A DNA stretch of 64,000 bases, taken from NCBI RefSeq assembly GCF_016734815.1, contig NZ_JAERQF010000027.1, positions 1 to 64,000 of the forward strand. The letters run 5' to 3'. A model generated the notes under the pieces. That model was not told the DNA's origin, made no database searches, and saw only the letters and a list, made by a program, of their open reading frames with translations. Within the stretch, counting starts at the first letter, position 1, and every line of letters begins with the position of its first letter. The DNA comes from Hymenobacter rubidus. GTDB taxonomy: Bacteria; Bacteroidota; Bacteroidia; Cytophagales; Hymenobacteraceae. Both the position numbers and the translations under genes were made by a program. Positions 37,046-45,060 of the stretch are shown piece after piece.

Positions 37046-38221
37046 ATGAAAAGGCATTTTCCGATTTCCGTGCAGCTGTTGTGGCGGTGGGCCTTGCCTG
37101 CTGCCGGTTGTGTGGTGGCCGCCTGCCAGAGCGCGCCAACCGAGCAGCCCGATACCCTCGTAAACCTCGCGACGGTGCAAAGCGGCCCCCGCGTGCAGGC
37201 CGATGAGCTGAACGGTGCCATTGCCCGCGAACCCCGCAACACCGCTTTGTTGGCCCGCCGCGCTGGCCTGCGGCTGGCGGCGGGCCAGCCCCGTGCGGCG
37301 CTTTCCGATGTAGACGCCGCCCTGGAAATTGATGATTCCGACGGCAGCCTCTACTTTCTGCAAGCCCGTGCCTACCGGGCCATGGGCCAGCTGGCCAATG
37401 CGCTCACGGCCGCCCGTCAGGCGGCCGAGCACGGCTTTTCCGGTCCGGAGCTGCCCTTGCTGCTGGGCGAAACCCACCTCGCGGCCCGCAACTACGCCGC
37501 CGCCCTCGACAACCTCGACCGTACCCTCCGCCTCGACCCTGACCAGCCGGCCGCCTTGTTCTACAAAGGGCTTGCCTACGCTGCCACTGCCGACACCAGC
37601 ACCGCGGTGCAATACCTGCAGGACGCCCTGGCCCGTGACCCGCGCGAGCCGGAAATCCTGCACCAATTGGCCTTTTTGTTGAATGCCTGGCGCATCCCCG
37701 CCGAAGCGGCTCGCTACGCGGCCCAAGGCATGCGGCTCGACACCACTTCCGGCCTGCTGCGCTACGACTACGGCCGCCAGCTGGAGCTCCAGGGCCGGCC
37801 TGATAGCGCCCTGTGGTATTACCGCCGGGCTTTAGCCCTCGATACCACCGTGTACCGCGCCGATTACCGGCTTGGCCTCGCCGCCGCTAAGATGCATCAG
37901 CCCGCCGCAGTTATTCAGCACCTGGGCCGTGCCCTGCGGCGAAACCCGCGCCTGCCCGAGGCCCGAAGCCTCCTCGCGGAAGCACTGGAAACCCAAAACC
38001 GCTTGCCCGAAGCGCTGGCTCACTACCGCCAGCTGGTAGCCGAAAACCCCGGCAATCCGCATTGGACGTTTAAGGTCTGGAAGCTGAACGAGCGGGTACA
38101 GGCCTCGCTGCCCGATAGCCTGCGGACGGCTACCCCGCGCTATTACTACCGCCGCCCGGCCCCGCCCACCCGTCCTCAGCCGATTGCGCCGCTGCCTTCG
38201 CGCGCCCCCAGCGCTAACTAG
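37046..38221 (+). CDS. TPR-repeat lipoprotein
   Basis: 391 aa. A lipobox-like VVAAC (with Cys near residue 27 after a hydrophobic stretch WALPAAGCVVAAC) suggests lipidation. About nine TPR units follow (AALARDPREPEILHQLAFL; AARYAAQGMRLDTTSGL; LGRALRRNPRLPEARSLL). The C-terminus is Pro/Arg-rich. Starts at ATG 37046 (MKRHFPIS); an ATG three codons earlier is also possible. It lies 18 bp after the preceding TPR gene. Likely binds protein partners in the cell envelope; no specific complex can be named. Confidence 0.72.
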   Translation: MKRHFPISVQLLWRWALPAAGCVVAACQSAPTEQPDTLVNLATVQSGPRVQADELNGAIAREPRNTALLARRAGLRLAAGQPRAALSDVDAALEIDDSDGSLYFLQARAYRAMGQLANALTAARQAAEHGFSGPELPLLLGETHLAARNYAAALDNLDRTLRLDPDQPAALFYKGLAYAATADTSTAVQYLQDALARDPREPEILHQLAFLLNAWRIPAEAARYAAQGMRLDTTSGLLRYDYGRQLELQGRPDSALWYYRRALALDTTVYRADYRLGLAAAKMHQPAAVIQHLGRALRRNPRLPEARSLLAEALETQNRLPEALAHYRQLVAENPGNPHWTFKVWKLNERVQASLPDSLRTATPRYYYRRPAPPTRPQPIAPLPSRAPSAN

Positions 38222-38346
38222 GCCTTCCCTCTGGCCCTCAGAAGGGGATTTGAACGACAATTCTTCAATTCTTCTTCTTTATTCCTCATGAAGCAACGCG
38301 TAACTTGCGCCCCGCTTTGCCGCTTCGGCAACCTTTTTCGTTTATT

Positions 38347-40281
38347 ATGCTCAATATCACGCTCCCCGACGGCTCGCTTCGCCAGCTTCCCGACGGCGCC
38401 AGCGGCTACGACCTCGCCGCCAGCATTTCCGAAGGCCTCGCCCGCAACGCCTTGGCCGTTTCGGTCAACGGTGAAGTCCGGGACCTGCACCGCCCACTCC
38501 CTGACAACGCGCAGGTGAGCATCCTCACCTGGAACGACACCGCCGGCAAATCTACCTACTGGCATTCCTCGGCCCACCTCATGGCCGAAGCCCTGGAAGC
38601 ACTGTATCCTGGCGTGAAGCTGGCCATCGGCCCGGCCATCGAAAACGGTTTTTACTACGATGTGGACCTCGGCGAAGGCCGTAGCATCAGCAGCGAAGAC
38701 TTCTCGGAAATTGAGAAGAAGATGCTGGAGCTGGCCAAAAACAAAAGCCAGTACATCCGCAAAGAAGTTTCGAAAGCCGACGCCATTGCCTACTTCACCG
38801 AGAAGCAGGACCCCTACAAGCTGGAGCTGCTCGAAAACCTCGAAGACGGCAACATTACTTTCTACACGCAGGGTGGCTTCACCGACCTCTGCCGTGGCCC
38901 GCATATCCCCGATACCGGTACCATCAAGGCGGCCAAGCTGATGAACGTGGCCGGCGCCTACTGGCGCGGCGACGAGAAGAACAAGCAGCTCACACGCCTC
39001 TACGGCATCACTTTTCCCAAAGCCAAGGACCTCGCTGAGTACCTCGAACGCCTCGAAGAAGCCAAGCGCCGCGACCACCGCAAGCTCGGCAAAGAGCTGA
39101 AGCTGTTCGCTTTCTCGGAGAAAGTAGGAGCGGGGCTGCCCCTGTGGCTGCCCAAAGGCACCGCCCTACGCGAGCGCCTCGAGCAGTTCCTGCGCAAGGC
39201 CCAGGTGAAGGCTGGTTACTCGCCCGTCGTCACGCCCCATATCGGCGCCAAAGAGCTCTACGTGACCAGCGGCCACTACGAAAAGTACGGCGCCGACTCG
39301 TTTCAGCCCATCAAAACGCCCAACCCCGGCGAGGAATTCTTCCTCAAGCCGATGAACTGCCCGCACCACTGCGAAATTTACAAAACCGAGCCCCGCAGCT
39401 ACCGCGACCTGCCCGTGCGCCTGGCCGAATTTGGCACCGTGTACCGTTACGAGCAGTCAGGCGAGCTGCACGGCCTGACGCGCGTGCGCGGCTTCACGCA
39501 GGACGACGCCCACATCTTCTGCCGCCCCGACCAGGTGAAGGAAGAATTTATGAAGGTGATTGACATCGTGCTCTACGTGCTCAAGGCCCTTGATTTCCCC
39601 GACTTCACGGCCCAGATTTCGCTGCGCGACCCCGAGAACAAAACCAAGTACATCGGTTCCGACGAAAACTGGGTGAAGGCCGAAACCGCCATCCAGGAAG
39701 CGGCCCTCGAAAAAGGCCTGAATACCGTCACCGAGTACGGCGAAGCGGCTTTCTACGGTCCCAAGCTCGACTTCATGGTGCGCGACGCCATTGGCCGCCG
39801 CTGGCAGCTAGGCACTATCCAGGTCGACTACAACCTGCCCGAGCGCTTCGACCTCGAATACACCGCTGCCGATAACTCCAAGCAGCGTCCGGTGATGATT
39901 CACCGCGCGCCATTCGGCTCACTTGAGCGCTTCGTGGCCGTGCTCATCGAGCACTGCGGCGGCAACTTCCCGCTCTGGCTCACGCCCGAGCAGTTCATCG
40001 TGCTGCCCATCTCCGACAAGTACAGCGACTACGCCTACCAGGTGAAAGCCCAGTTGGAGCAACACGACCTGCGCGGCACCGTGGATGGCCGCGATGAGCG
40101 CATCGGCCGCAAAATCCGCGACGCTGAAATGGGCAAAATTCCCTATTTGCTGGTGGTAGGGGAGAAGGAGGCCCAGGATAACATCATCTCCGTCCGCAAG
40201 CACGGCGAGGGCGACCTCGGCTCCATGCCGCTCGAAGCCTTTGTGAAAAGCGTACAAAGCCAGATGGTGGAGGCAATGTAG
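38347..40281 (+). CDS. thrS: Threonyl-tRNA synthetase
   Basis: 644 aa class II synthetase. Residues 1-60 are the TGS domain (MLNITLPDGSLRQLPDGASG); the editing domain has HSSAHLMAEAL and later the Cys/His pair; the catalytic core has KPMNCPHHCEIY (zinc Cys), motif 2 FGTVYRYEQSGELHGLTRVRGFTQDDAHIFC-region and motif 3 near HRAPFGSLERF, followed by the anticodon-binding domain (IVLPISDKYSDYA). I chose ATG 38347. It heads the conserved thrS-infC-rpmI-rplT group; a palindromic repeat with a T-run lies between thrS and infC. Confidence 0.96.
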   Translation: MLNITLPDGSLRQLPDGASGYDLAASISEGLARNALAVSVNGEVRDLHRPLPDNAQVSILTWNDTAGKSTYWHSSAHLMAEALEALYPGVKLAIGPAIENGFYYDVDLGEGRSISSEDFSEIEKKMLELAKNKSQYIRKEVSKADAIAYFTEKQDPYKLELLENLEDGNITFYTQGGFTDLCRGPHIPDTGTIKAAKLMNVAGAYWRGDEKNKQLTRLYGITFPKAKDLAEYLERLEEAKRRDHRKLGKELKLFAFSEKVGAGLPLWLPKGTALRERLEQFLRKAQVKAGYSPVVTPHIGAKELYVTSGHYEKYGADSFQPIKTPNPGEEFFLKPMNCPHHCEIYKTEPRSYRDLPVRLAEFGTVYRYEQSGELHGLTRVRGFTQDDAHIFCRPDQVKEEFMKVIDIVLYVLKALDFPDFTAQISLRDPENKTKYIGSDENWVKAETAIQEAALEKGLNTVTEYGEAAFYGPKLDFMVRDAIGRRWQLGTIQVDYNLPERFDLEYTAADNSKQRPVMIHRAPFGSLERFVAVLIEHCGGNFPLWLTPEQFIVLPISDKYSDYAYQVKAQLEQHDLRGTVDGRDERIGRKIRDAEMGKIPYLLVVGEKEAQDNIISVRKHGEGDLGSMPLEAFVKSVQSQMVEAM

Positions 40282-40299
40282 TCTCGTCTAAGTGTATAG

Positions 40300-40393
40300 A
40301 AGGTCATGCTGAGCGAAGTCGAAGCATCTCGCGTGCTGTAGTAACTATTTACTATTACAGTAGAGATGCTTCGACAAGCTCAGCATGACGTTC
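40300..40393. repeat. Palindromic repeat copy B (may end thrS transcripts)
   Basis: Left arm 40300-40330 (AAGGTCATGCTGAGCGAAG, then TCGAAGCATCTC) pairs with right arm 40363-40393 (GAGATGCTTCGACAAGC, then TCAGCATGACGTTC) with a few mismatches. TTTTTT follows on the plus strand, so it can act as a terminator. Confidence 0.85.
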
Positions 40394-40528
40394 TTTTTTG
40401 AGCGACTCGCAAATTCCTTCAATCATCGGCTTGGCTTTCCAATTATAAATGCCGATATTTGCCCCCTGATAGCCAGGCCTTACCCGGCCTGAATCGCCTA
40501 AATTCTCATTCCCCGCCACTTTTTTAGC

Positions 40529-40534
40529 AGGAGG
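40529..40534 (+). promoter_or_regulatory. infC: Strong Shine-Dalgarno before infC
   Basis: AGGAGG, eight bases before an ATA start. Such sites are rare in Bacteroidota, where ribosomes usually do not use the anti-Shine-Dalgarno. Its presence exactly here fixes the infC start. Confidence 0.7.
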
Positions 40535-40542
40535 ACCAAACC

Positions 40543-41190
40543 ATAGCAGCCCCGAACCGTCGGTACGTGCCCCGCCAGCAGGTGGAAGAGCCGTTCAAAA
40601 TCAATCAAAAAATCACGGCCCGCGAAGTGCGCCTGGTTGGTGATAACGTCGAGCAAGGCGTGTATCCCATCGACCAGGCCCGCAAAATGGCGCAGGACCA
40701 GAACCTCGACCTTGTCGAGATTTCTCCTACCGCTACGCCGCCCGTTTGCCGCGTCATCGACTACTCGAAATTTAAGTACGAGCAGAAGAAGAAAACCCGC
40801 GAGCTGAAGGCCAAGCAGACCAAGGTCGTGTTGAAGGAAATCCGTTTCGGACCCAACACCGACGAGCACGACTTCGCCTTTAAAGTGAAGCACGCCCAGG
40901 AGTTTCTGCGCGAAGGCGCGAAAATCAAGAGCTATGTGCACTTCGTTGGCCGCAGCATCGTCTTCAAGGAGCGGGGCGAAATCCTGCTGCTCAAGTTTGC
41001 CCAGGCCCTTGAGGACCTGGCCAAAGTGGAGCAACTGCCTAAACTGGAAGGTAAGCGCATGTTCCTCTACCTCGCGCCCAAAGCAGCCGCCGTTGTAAAG
41101 CCGGCTGCCAAGCCGGCCGCAGCGTCTGAAGCCAAACCCGAGAAAAAAGCCTCCAAAGCTGACGCGGCCTCTGCCGACGCCGCCGAATAG
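40543..41190 (+). CDS. infC: Translation initiation factor IF-3
   Basis: About 215 aa. IF-3 binds the 30S subunit and checks start codons. The core begins VEEPFKINQKITARE; N-domain, linker (KKKTRELKAKQTK) and C-domain (EHDFAFKVKHAQEFL; VHFVGRS) are complete, with an Ala/Lys-rich tail. I start at ATA 40543 (ATA-GCA-GCC-CCG, read as M-A-A-P-N-R-R) because an AGGAGG lies eight bases before it and the peptide matches the family N-terminus; a GTG at 40567 would be shorter with no ribosome site. A rare start codon is the known way IF-3 represses its own translation. Precedes rpmI and rplT. Confidence 0.9.
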   Translation: MAAPNRRYVPRQQVEEPFKINQKITAREVRLVGDNVEQGVYPIDQARKMAQDQNLDLVEISPTATPPVCRVIDYSKFKYEQKKKTRELKAKQTKVVLKEIRFGPNTDEHDFAFKVKHAQEFLREGAKIKSYVHFVGRSIVFKERGEILLLKFAQALEDLAKVEQLPKLEGKRMFLYLAPKAAAVVKPAAKPAAASEAKPEKKASKADAASADAAE

Positions 41191-41234
41191 ATTTTACCCG
41201 GTTGCGGATGGCTTCCCGACCCCCGGTCAGTGAG

Positions 41235-41255
41235 CAATCAACAATCAACAACCAA
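41235..41255. repeat. Unpaired heptamer array before rpmI
   Basis: CAATCAA, CAATCAA, CAACCAA: three 7-mers of the same CAAY-N3 pattern as the inverted elements, without a matching inverted arm. Confidence 0.6.
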
Positions 41256-41274
41256 CCCTCCAACAACCACTACA

Positions 41275-41469
41275 ATGCCGAAAGTAAAGACGAAATCCGG
41301 TGCTAAGAAGCGCTTTGCGCTCACCGGAACGGGCAAGGTGAAGCGGAAGCACGCCTTCAAATCGCACATTCTCACGAAGAAGACGACCAAGCAAAAGCGC
41401 GGCCTGACCCACACCGGCCTCGTGAGCAGCGCCGACATGAACCGCGTGCGTCAGATGCTCAACATCTGA
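41275..41469 (+). CDS. rpmI: 50S ribosomal protein bL35
   Basis: 64 aa, starting MPKVKTKSGAKKRFALTGTG at ATG 41275; upstream in-frame residues come from the heptamer array and are not part of the protein. Basic, with the conserved HILTKKTTKQKRGL segment. Conserved position between infC and rplT. A heptamer element lies directly after its stop. Confidence 0.96.
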   Translation: MPKVKTKSGAKKRFALTGTGKVKRKHAFKSHILTKKTTKQKRGLTHTGLVSSADMNRVRQMLNI

Positions 41470-41472
41470 TTC

Positions 41473-41558
41473 GTTGTTAGTTGCTCGTTGTCAGCTGCTA
41501 GATTTTTTCTATTGCTGTCATTCGAGGCTAACAACTGACAACCAACAACTAACAACCA
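41473..41558. repeat. Inverted heptamer-repeat element H3
   Basis: Left arm 41473-41499 (GTTGTTAGTTGCTCGTTGTC) and right arm 41530-41558 (CAACTGA, CAACCAA, CAACTAA, CAACCAA). Fills most of the rpmI-rplT gap inside a ribosomal operon. Confidence 0.8.
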
Positions 41559-41624
41559 AATAATCACCAGGCTTCCGGCCCTAAGACTTAAACCCGTCGC
41601 CGGCTGCCAAAAACTCTCAAGGTT

Positions 41625-41969
41625 ATGCCAAGAAGTGTCAACCACGTGGCCTCGCGCCACCGCCGTAAGAAAATCATGCGTTTGGCGAAAGGCTACTATG
41701 GCCGTCGCAAAAACGTGTGGACCGTAGCCAAGAACGCCGTTGAAAAAGGCCTTCTCTACGCTTACCGCGACCGTAAAGTAAAGAAGCGCGAGTTCCGCGC
41801 TCTCTGGATTCAGCGCATCAACGCCGGCGCTCGCGAGCACGGCCTGTCGTACTCGCAGCTGATGGGCGGCCTGAAAAAGGCTGGCATCGAGCTCAACCGC
41901 AAAGTGCTGGCCGACTTGGCGCTGAACAACCCTGCGGCCTTCAAAGGCATCGTGGAGAAGGTAAAATAA
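41625..41969 (+). CDS. rplT: 50S ribosomal protein bL20
   Basis: 114 aa, complete: MPRSVNHVASRHRRKKIMRL, GYYGRRKNVWTVAKNAVEKG, then RALWIQRINAGAREHGLSYS. An early 23S rRNA assembly protein; in other bacteria it represses its own operon. Last gene of thrS-infC-rpmI-rplT, followed by a terminator at 41991. Confidence 0.97.
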   Translation: MPRSVNHVASRHRRKKIMRLAKGYYGRRKNVWTVAKNAVEKGLLYAYRDRKVKKREFRALWIQRINAGAREHGLSYSQLMGGLKKAGIELNRKVLADLALNNPAAFKGIVEKVK

Positions 41970-41990
41970 TTGCCCCTGCGCGCTCATACC

Positions 41991-42031
41991 CAAGAAAACG
42001 CTGGCCCCTGGGTTCGGCGTTTTCTTGTTTT
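41991..42031 (+). terminator. Terminator of the infC-rpmI-rplT operon
   Basis: CAAGAAAACGC, loop, GCGTTTTCTTG, then TTTT: an 11 bp stem. Confidence 0.85.
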
Positions 42032-42123
42032 GAGCCCTCACTGATTAGCTTGGCGTGCCAGCCTTTGCCCCGAGCTGCACACCTTTGGGGCTTTATGCAA
42101 TCCGTTTGCGCAAAGCAAGGTCA

Positions 42124-42160
42124 AACAAAAAAACCGCTCCAGCGCAGTGCTGAAACGGTT
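42124..42160 (-). terminator. Terminator of the tRNA-Met gene
   Basis: On the minus strand, AACCG-TTTCAGC / GCTGGA-GCGGTT folds with a short loop and runs into TTTTTTT. Confidence 0.75.
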
Positions 42161-42167
42161 TCCGACG

Positions 42168-42241
42168 TAGCGGGAGGCGGGCTCGAACCGCCGACCTCAG
42201 GGTTATGAATCCTGTGCTCTAACCAGCTGAGCTACCCCGCC
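42168..42241 (-). tRNA. tRNA-Met (anticodon CAT)
   Basis: Cloverleaf on the minus strand: acceptor GGCGGGG/TCCCGCT, D-arm GCTC-GAGC, anticodon loop TTCATAA, T-arm GGCGG-TTCGAGC-CCGCC, discriminator A; CCA is not encoded. Elongator type, since an initiator C1-A72 pair and GGG anticodon stem are missing. The last anticodon-stem pair (31-39) is A-C, and pairs 1-72 and 7-66 are G-U. A CAT anticodon could also be tRNA-Ile after lysidine change; the D-arm and acceptor favour Met. Confidence 0.93.
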
Positions 42242-42372
42242 GGGTTTTTGTGGGTGCAAAGGTAGCACGACTTTCGGCCCCAAAGCAAGCTCAAAAGCCA
42301 AATAACACGACTTTTCTCCCGTATTCTGCCTGCGCTTTCTGAATTTTTGCGCTCGCTTTCTTGTCCATTCGT

Positions 42373-42786
42373 ATGGCTTTGCCTGATACTCAAACCAAAA
42401 CGCGCTTCGTGGTGGAATTTCCCATCAACGCTTCGCCCAAAATTCTCTTTCCCTATCTGGCCACGGCTTCGGGCCTGACGCAGTGGTTCTGCGACGATGT
42501 GCGCTACGTGGAAGGACAACGCCTCAATTTTATTTGGGACCACGAAAACCATTACGCCGAAATTTCAGGGCAACGCCTCAACCGGGCGGTGCGGTTTGTG
42601 TTTCTTGACGAGCAACGCCAGCCGGTCGTTGATGCGAATTTCCTGGAGTTTACTTTGGATTCTTCCCAAGTGACGGATGAAGTGTATCTGCGGGTGGTCG
42701 ATTATTCGGCGGGGCACGATGCCGCCGAGCAGCACGAAATGTGGGAAGGACTTGTGGGCAAGCTGCGGGAGCAGGTAGGCGGCTAA
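42373..42786 (+). CDS. START-like/SRPBCC domain protein
   Basis: 137 aa with the helix-grip fold of the START/AHSA1 group: RFVVEFPINASPKILFPYLATASGLTQWFCDDV is the first strand and helix, followed by six strands and the long C-terminal helix (AAEQHEMWEGLVGKLREQV). Such proteins bind hydrophobic ligands; ligand unknown. ATG at 42373 fits a normal N-terminus. About 100 bp before the LptF/G permease on the same strand; probably cotranscribed. Confidence 0.8.
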   Translation: MALPDTQTKTRFVVEFPINASPKILFPYLATASGLTQWFCDDVRYVEGQRLNFIWDHENHYAEISGQRLNRAVRFVFLDEQRQPVVDANFLEFTLDSSQVTDEVYLRVVDYSAGHDAAEQHEMWEGLVGKLREQVGG

Positions 42787-42892
42787 TGATGCCGCGGCGG
42801 GCAATGGCTTTGCGCAGGCGCCGGTACTTTTCTGCCGGATTCTGCGTTGGAGCGCTGGCCCAGCCGTGCTTCGCCACAACGCACTGTTTTTT

Positions 42893-44338
42893 ATGCTCAA
42901 AAAGCTCGACAAACTCATCCTGAAGGCCTTTGCCGGGCCTTTTCTGCTCACGTTTGCGGTGGTGCAATTCATTTTGCTCACGCACACCTTGCTCAAGTAC
43001 CTCGACGATATCATCGGCAAGGACCTGGGTGCCGACGTTTTGCTGAAGCTTTTGTTCTACTTCAGTGTGCTGATTGTGCCGGTTTCGCTGCCGCTGGCCG
43101 TGTTGCTGTCCTCGCTCATGACGTATGGTAACCTTGGGGAACACCACGAGCTGACAGCCATTAAAGCCTCGGGCATTGCCCTGACGCGGATTTTGCGGCC
43201 GGTGCTGCTGCTTACTGCCGCATTGGCTATCGGCGCGTTCTGGTTCAACGAAACCATTGTGCCCAAGGCTAATCTGAATGCCTATAGCCTGCTGTGGGAC
43301 GTGCGGCAGCAAAAGCTGGCGCTCGATATCCGCGAAGGAGTATTCTACAGCGGCATTCCCGGCTACACCATCAAAGTCGACAAGAAAACCGGTAAGAATG
43401 GTGACCGGCTGCACGGGGTGATGATTTACGACCACACCCAAAAATCCGGCAATGCTACCGTCATGCTGGCCGATTCGGGGCGCATGTTTACCCGCAATGG
43501 CGGCGGATATTTGTGCCTGGAACTTTTCCACGGGCACAACTACGTGGAGCAACCCGATGCCCAGGACCGCGCCGGGGCCAGTTTCATCCGTCAAGGGTTT
43601 GACCACAACATTATCACCTTTTCGTTGGCATCGTTTGACTTGGGCCATACCAAAAAGGAGTTGTTTTCAACAAACCGGATGATGCTGAATATTCCGCAAC
43701 TGCATCATTCGACCGATTCGGTCCAGAAAAAACTGCACACCGAGCAACTGATGCTGCCCCGGCAGATGAATTCTTACTACACCTTCGTGCGGTTTGATTC
43801 CACCAACCGCGCCGCAAACCACAAGGCCGAAGCCCTGCAGGTGGCAGCTTCTCGGTTGGCACCACCCTCGGCTACCATTATTCAGCAGGCAATTAGCCGG
43901 GCCAGCAACCTGCGTTCATTTGCCAATTCGACTACGGAGCGCCTGACCGATTTGGCGAAGAATTCGGCGCTGTTTCGGATTGAGATTTACCGCAAATACT
44001 CGCAATCGGTGGCGGTGCTGCTCATGTTTCTTATTGGCGCGCCGCTGGGTTCTATTATTAAAAAAGGGGGCTTGGGCGTTCCCATTCTCATTTCCATTCT
44101 CTTTTTTATCGTCTATTACGTGCTCAGCATCATGGGCGAAAAGTATGGACGCGAGTTCGTGATGCCCGTTGGGATAGGCATGTGGATGTCGAACTTGGTA
44201 TTGCTGCCGGCGGGCTTGTTTTTCCTATACCAGGCCTACAACGACTCTGGCTTGCTCGAACTGGACTTTTGGCGGCGCTTGCTGGCCCGCTTTGGCCTCA
44301 CGGGGCTGCGCAAGGCTCCGAAAGCGACAAGTGAATAA
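42893..44338 (+). CDS. LptF/LptG family permease (LPS export)
   Basis: 481 aa. Three N-terminal membrane spans (LILKAFAGPFLLTFAVVQFIL; LLFYFSVLIVPVSLPLAVLLSS; TAALAIGAFWF), a large periplasmic beta-jellyroll region, and three C-terminal spans (SVAVLLMFLIGAPLGSIIKKGG; VPILISILFFIVYYVLSI; NLVLLPAGLFFLY). LptF/G with LptB moves lipopolysaccharide to the periplasmic bridge. Many Bacteroidota have a single such protein. Start ATG at 42893 (MLKKLDKLILK); start codons further up lack a conserved sequence. Confidence 0.88.
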   Translation: MLKKLDKLILKAFAGPFLLTFAVVQFILLTHTLLKYLDDIIGKDLGADVLLKLLFYFSVLIVPVSLPLAVLLSSLMTYGNLGEHHELTAIKASGIALTRILRPVLLLTAALAIGAFWFNETIVPKANLNAYSLLWDVRQQKLALDIREGVFYSGIPGYTIKVDKKTGKNGDRLHGVMIYDHTQKSGNATVMLADSGRMFTRNGGGYLCLELFHGHNYVEQPDAQDRAGASFIRQGFDHNIITFSLASFDLGHTKKELFSTNRMMLNIPQLHHSTDSVQKKLHTEQLMLPRQMNSYYTFVRFDSTNRAANHKAEALQVAASRLAPPSATIIQQAISRASNLRSFANSTTERLTDLAKNSALFRIEIYRKYSQSVAVLLMFLIGAPLGSIIKKGGLGVPILISILFFIVYYVLSIMGEKYGREFVMPVGIGMWMSNLVLLPAGLFFLYQAYNDSGLLELDFWRRLLARFGLTGLRKAPKATSE

Positions 44339-44422
44339 GCCCCGCAACCTACTTGCGTGATGGATGAAAGCAGACAAATGAAAAATGCCGGCAACGCGCT
44401 TTTATCCTGTTTTTAAATTGCG

Positions 44423-44430
44423 TACCTTTG
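44423..44430 (+). promoter_or_regulatory. -7 element of rpsO
   Basis: TACCTTTG fits TAnnTTTG about 80 bp before the rpsO ATG; the -33 box is poor (TTTA). Confidence 0.45.
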
Positions 44431-44508
44431 CGGCACCCCAAGGTGTGGGGCAACAAATCAACATTTTTTACCAATCAAAATCTAAGACGGGGTAACACCT
44501 ATCAACCG

Positions 44509-44784
44509 ATGAAACTGACCACCGAAGCAAAGCAGGAAATTTTTGAAAAGAATAGCCTGCAAAAAGTAAAAACCGACACTGGCTCGGCCGAGGCGCAGAT
44601 TGCCCTCTTCACCCACCGCATCACCCACCTGACGGAGCACCTCAAGGTGAACAAGAAGGACCACAGCACCCGCTTGGGCCTGCTGAAGCTGGTAGGTAAG
44701 CGCCGCAGCATGTTGGATTACCTGCAGCACCGCGAAATCAACCGCTACCGCGCCATCATCAAGGAGCTGGGCATCCGCAAGTAA
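44509..44784 (+). CDS. rpsO: 30S ribosomal protein uS15
   Basis: 91 aa, starting MKLTTEAKQEIFEKNSLQK. Family motif DTGSAEAQIALFTHRITHL, then HLKVNKKDHSTRLGLLKLV and RRSMLDYLQHREINRYRAII. Binds 16S rRNA helix 22 early in 30S assembly. The 5' leader (44430-44508) is long enough for autoregulation, which S15 shows in other bacteria. Followed by a terminator, then pnp: the classical rpsO-pnp order. Confidence 0.97.
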   Translation: MKLTTEAKQEIFEKNSLQKVKTDTGSAEAQIALFTHRITHLTEHLKVNKKDHSTRLGLLKLVGKRRSMLDYLQHREINRYRAIIKELGIRK

Positions 44785-44797
44785 GTCCAGAATCTGA

Positions 44798-44839
44798 GAG
44801 TAGGGAGCCTTCCAACGAAGGTTCCCTACTCTTTTTTTG
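44798..44839 (+). terminator. Terminator of rpsO
   Basis: GAGTAGGGAGCCTTC, CAAC loop, GAAGGTTCCCTACTC, then TTTTTTT: a 15 bp stem. Confidence 0.95.
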
Positions 44840-44872
44840 TTCGGGTTGGTTTGGCTCCGAGGCCAGCTTTTG

Positions 44873-44956
44873 ATAGTTGTTAGTTTTTGGTTGTCAGTTG
44901 TCAGTACGTTCTCGAAAAACTGACAACCGACAACGAGCAACTGACAACTAACTATC
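44873..44956. repeat. Inverted heptamer-repeat element H4
   Basis: Left arm 44873-44906 (GATAGTTGTTAG... TTGTCAGTTGTCAG) and right arm 44919-44956 (CTGACAACCGA, then CAACGAG, CAACTGA, CAACTAA). Lies between rpsO and pnp, after the rpsO terminator. Confidence 0.85.
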
Positions 44957-45060
44957 CATCGGCGCACTGCTGTTGTATTTAATTATGAGTAACGAGGGCC
45001 GTGCGCGGTGCTCGTTTTTGGCTGCTCGCCCGCTGTCGCTTTTCCAAGCAAATCCCGCTG

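Noticed and set aside
40567..40569. GTG as the infC start
   Set aside because: No ribosome site and it drops conserved N-terminal residues; ATA 40543 fits better.
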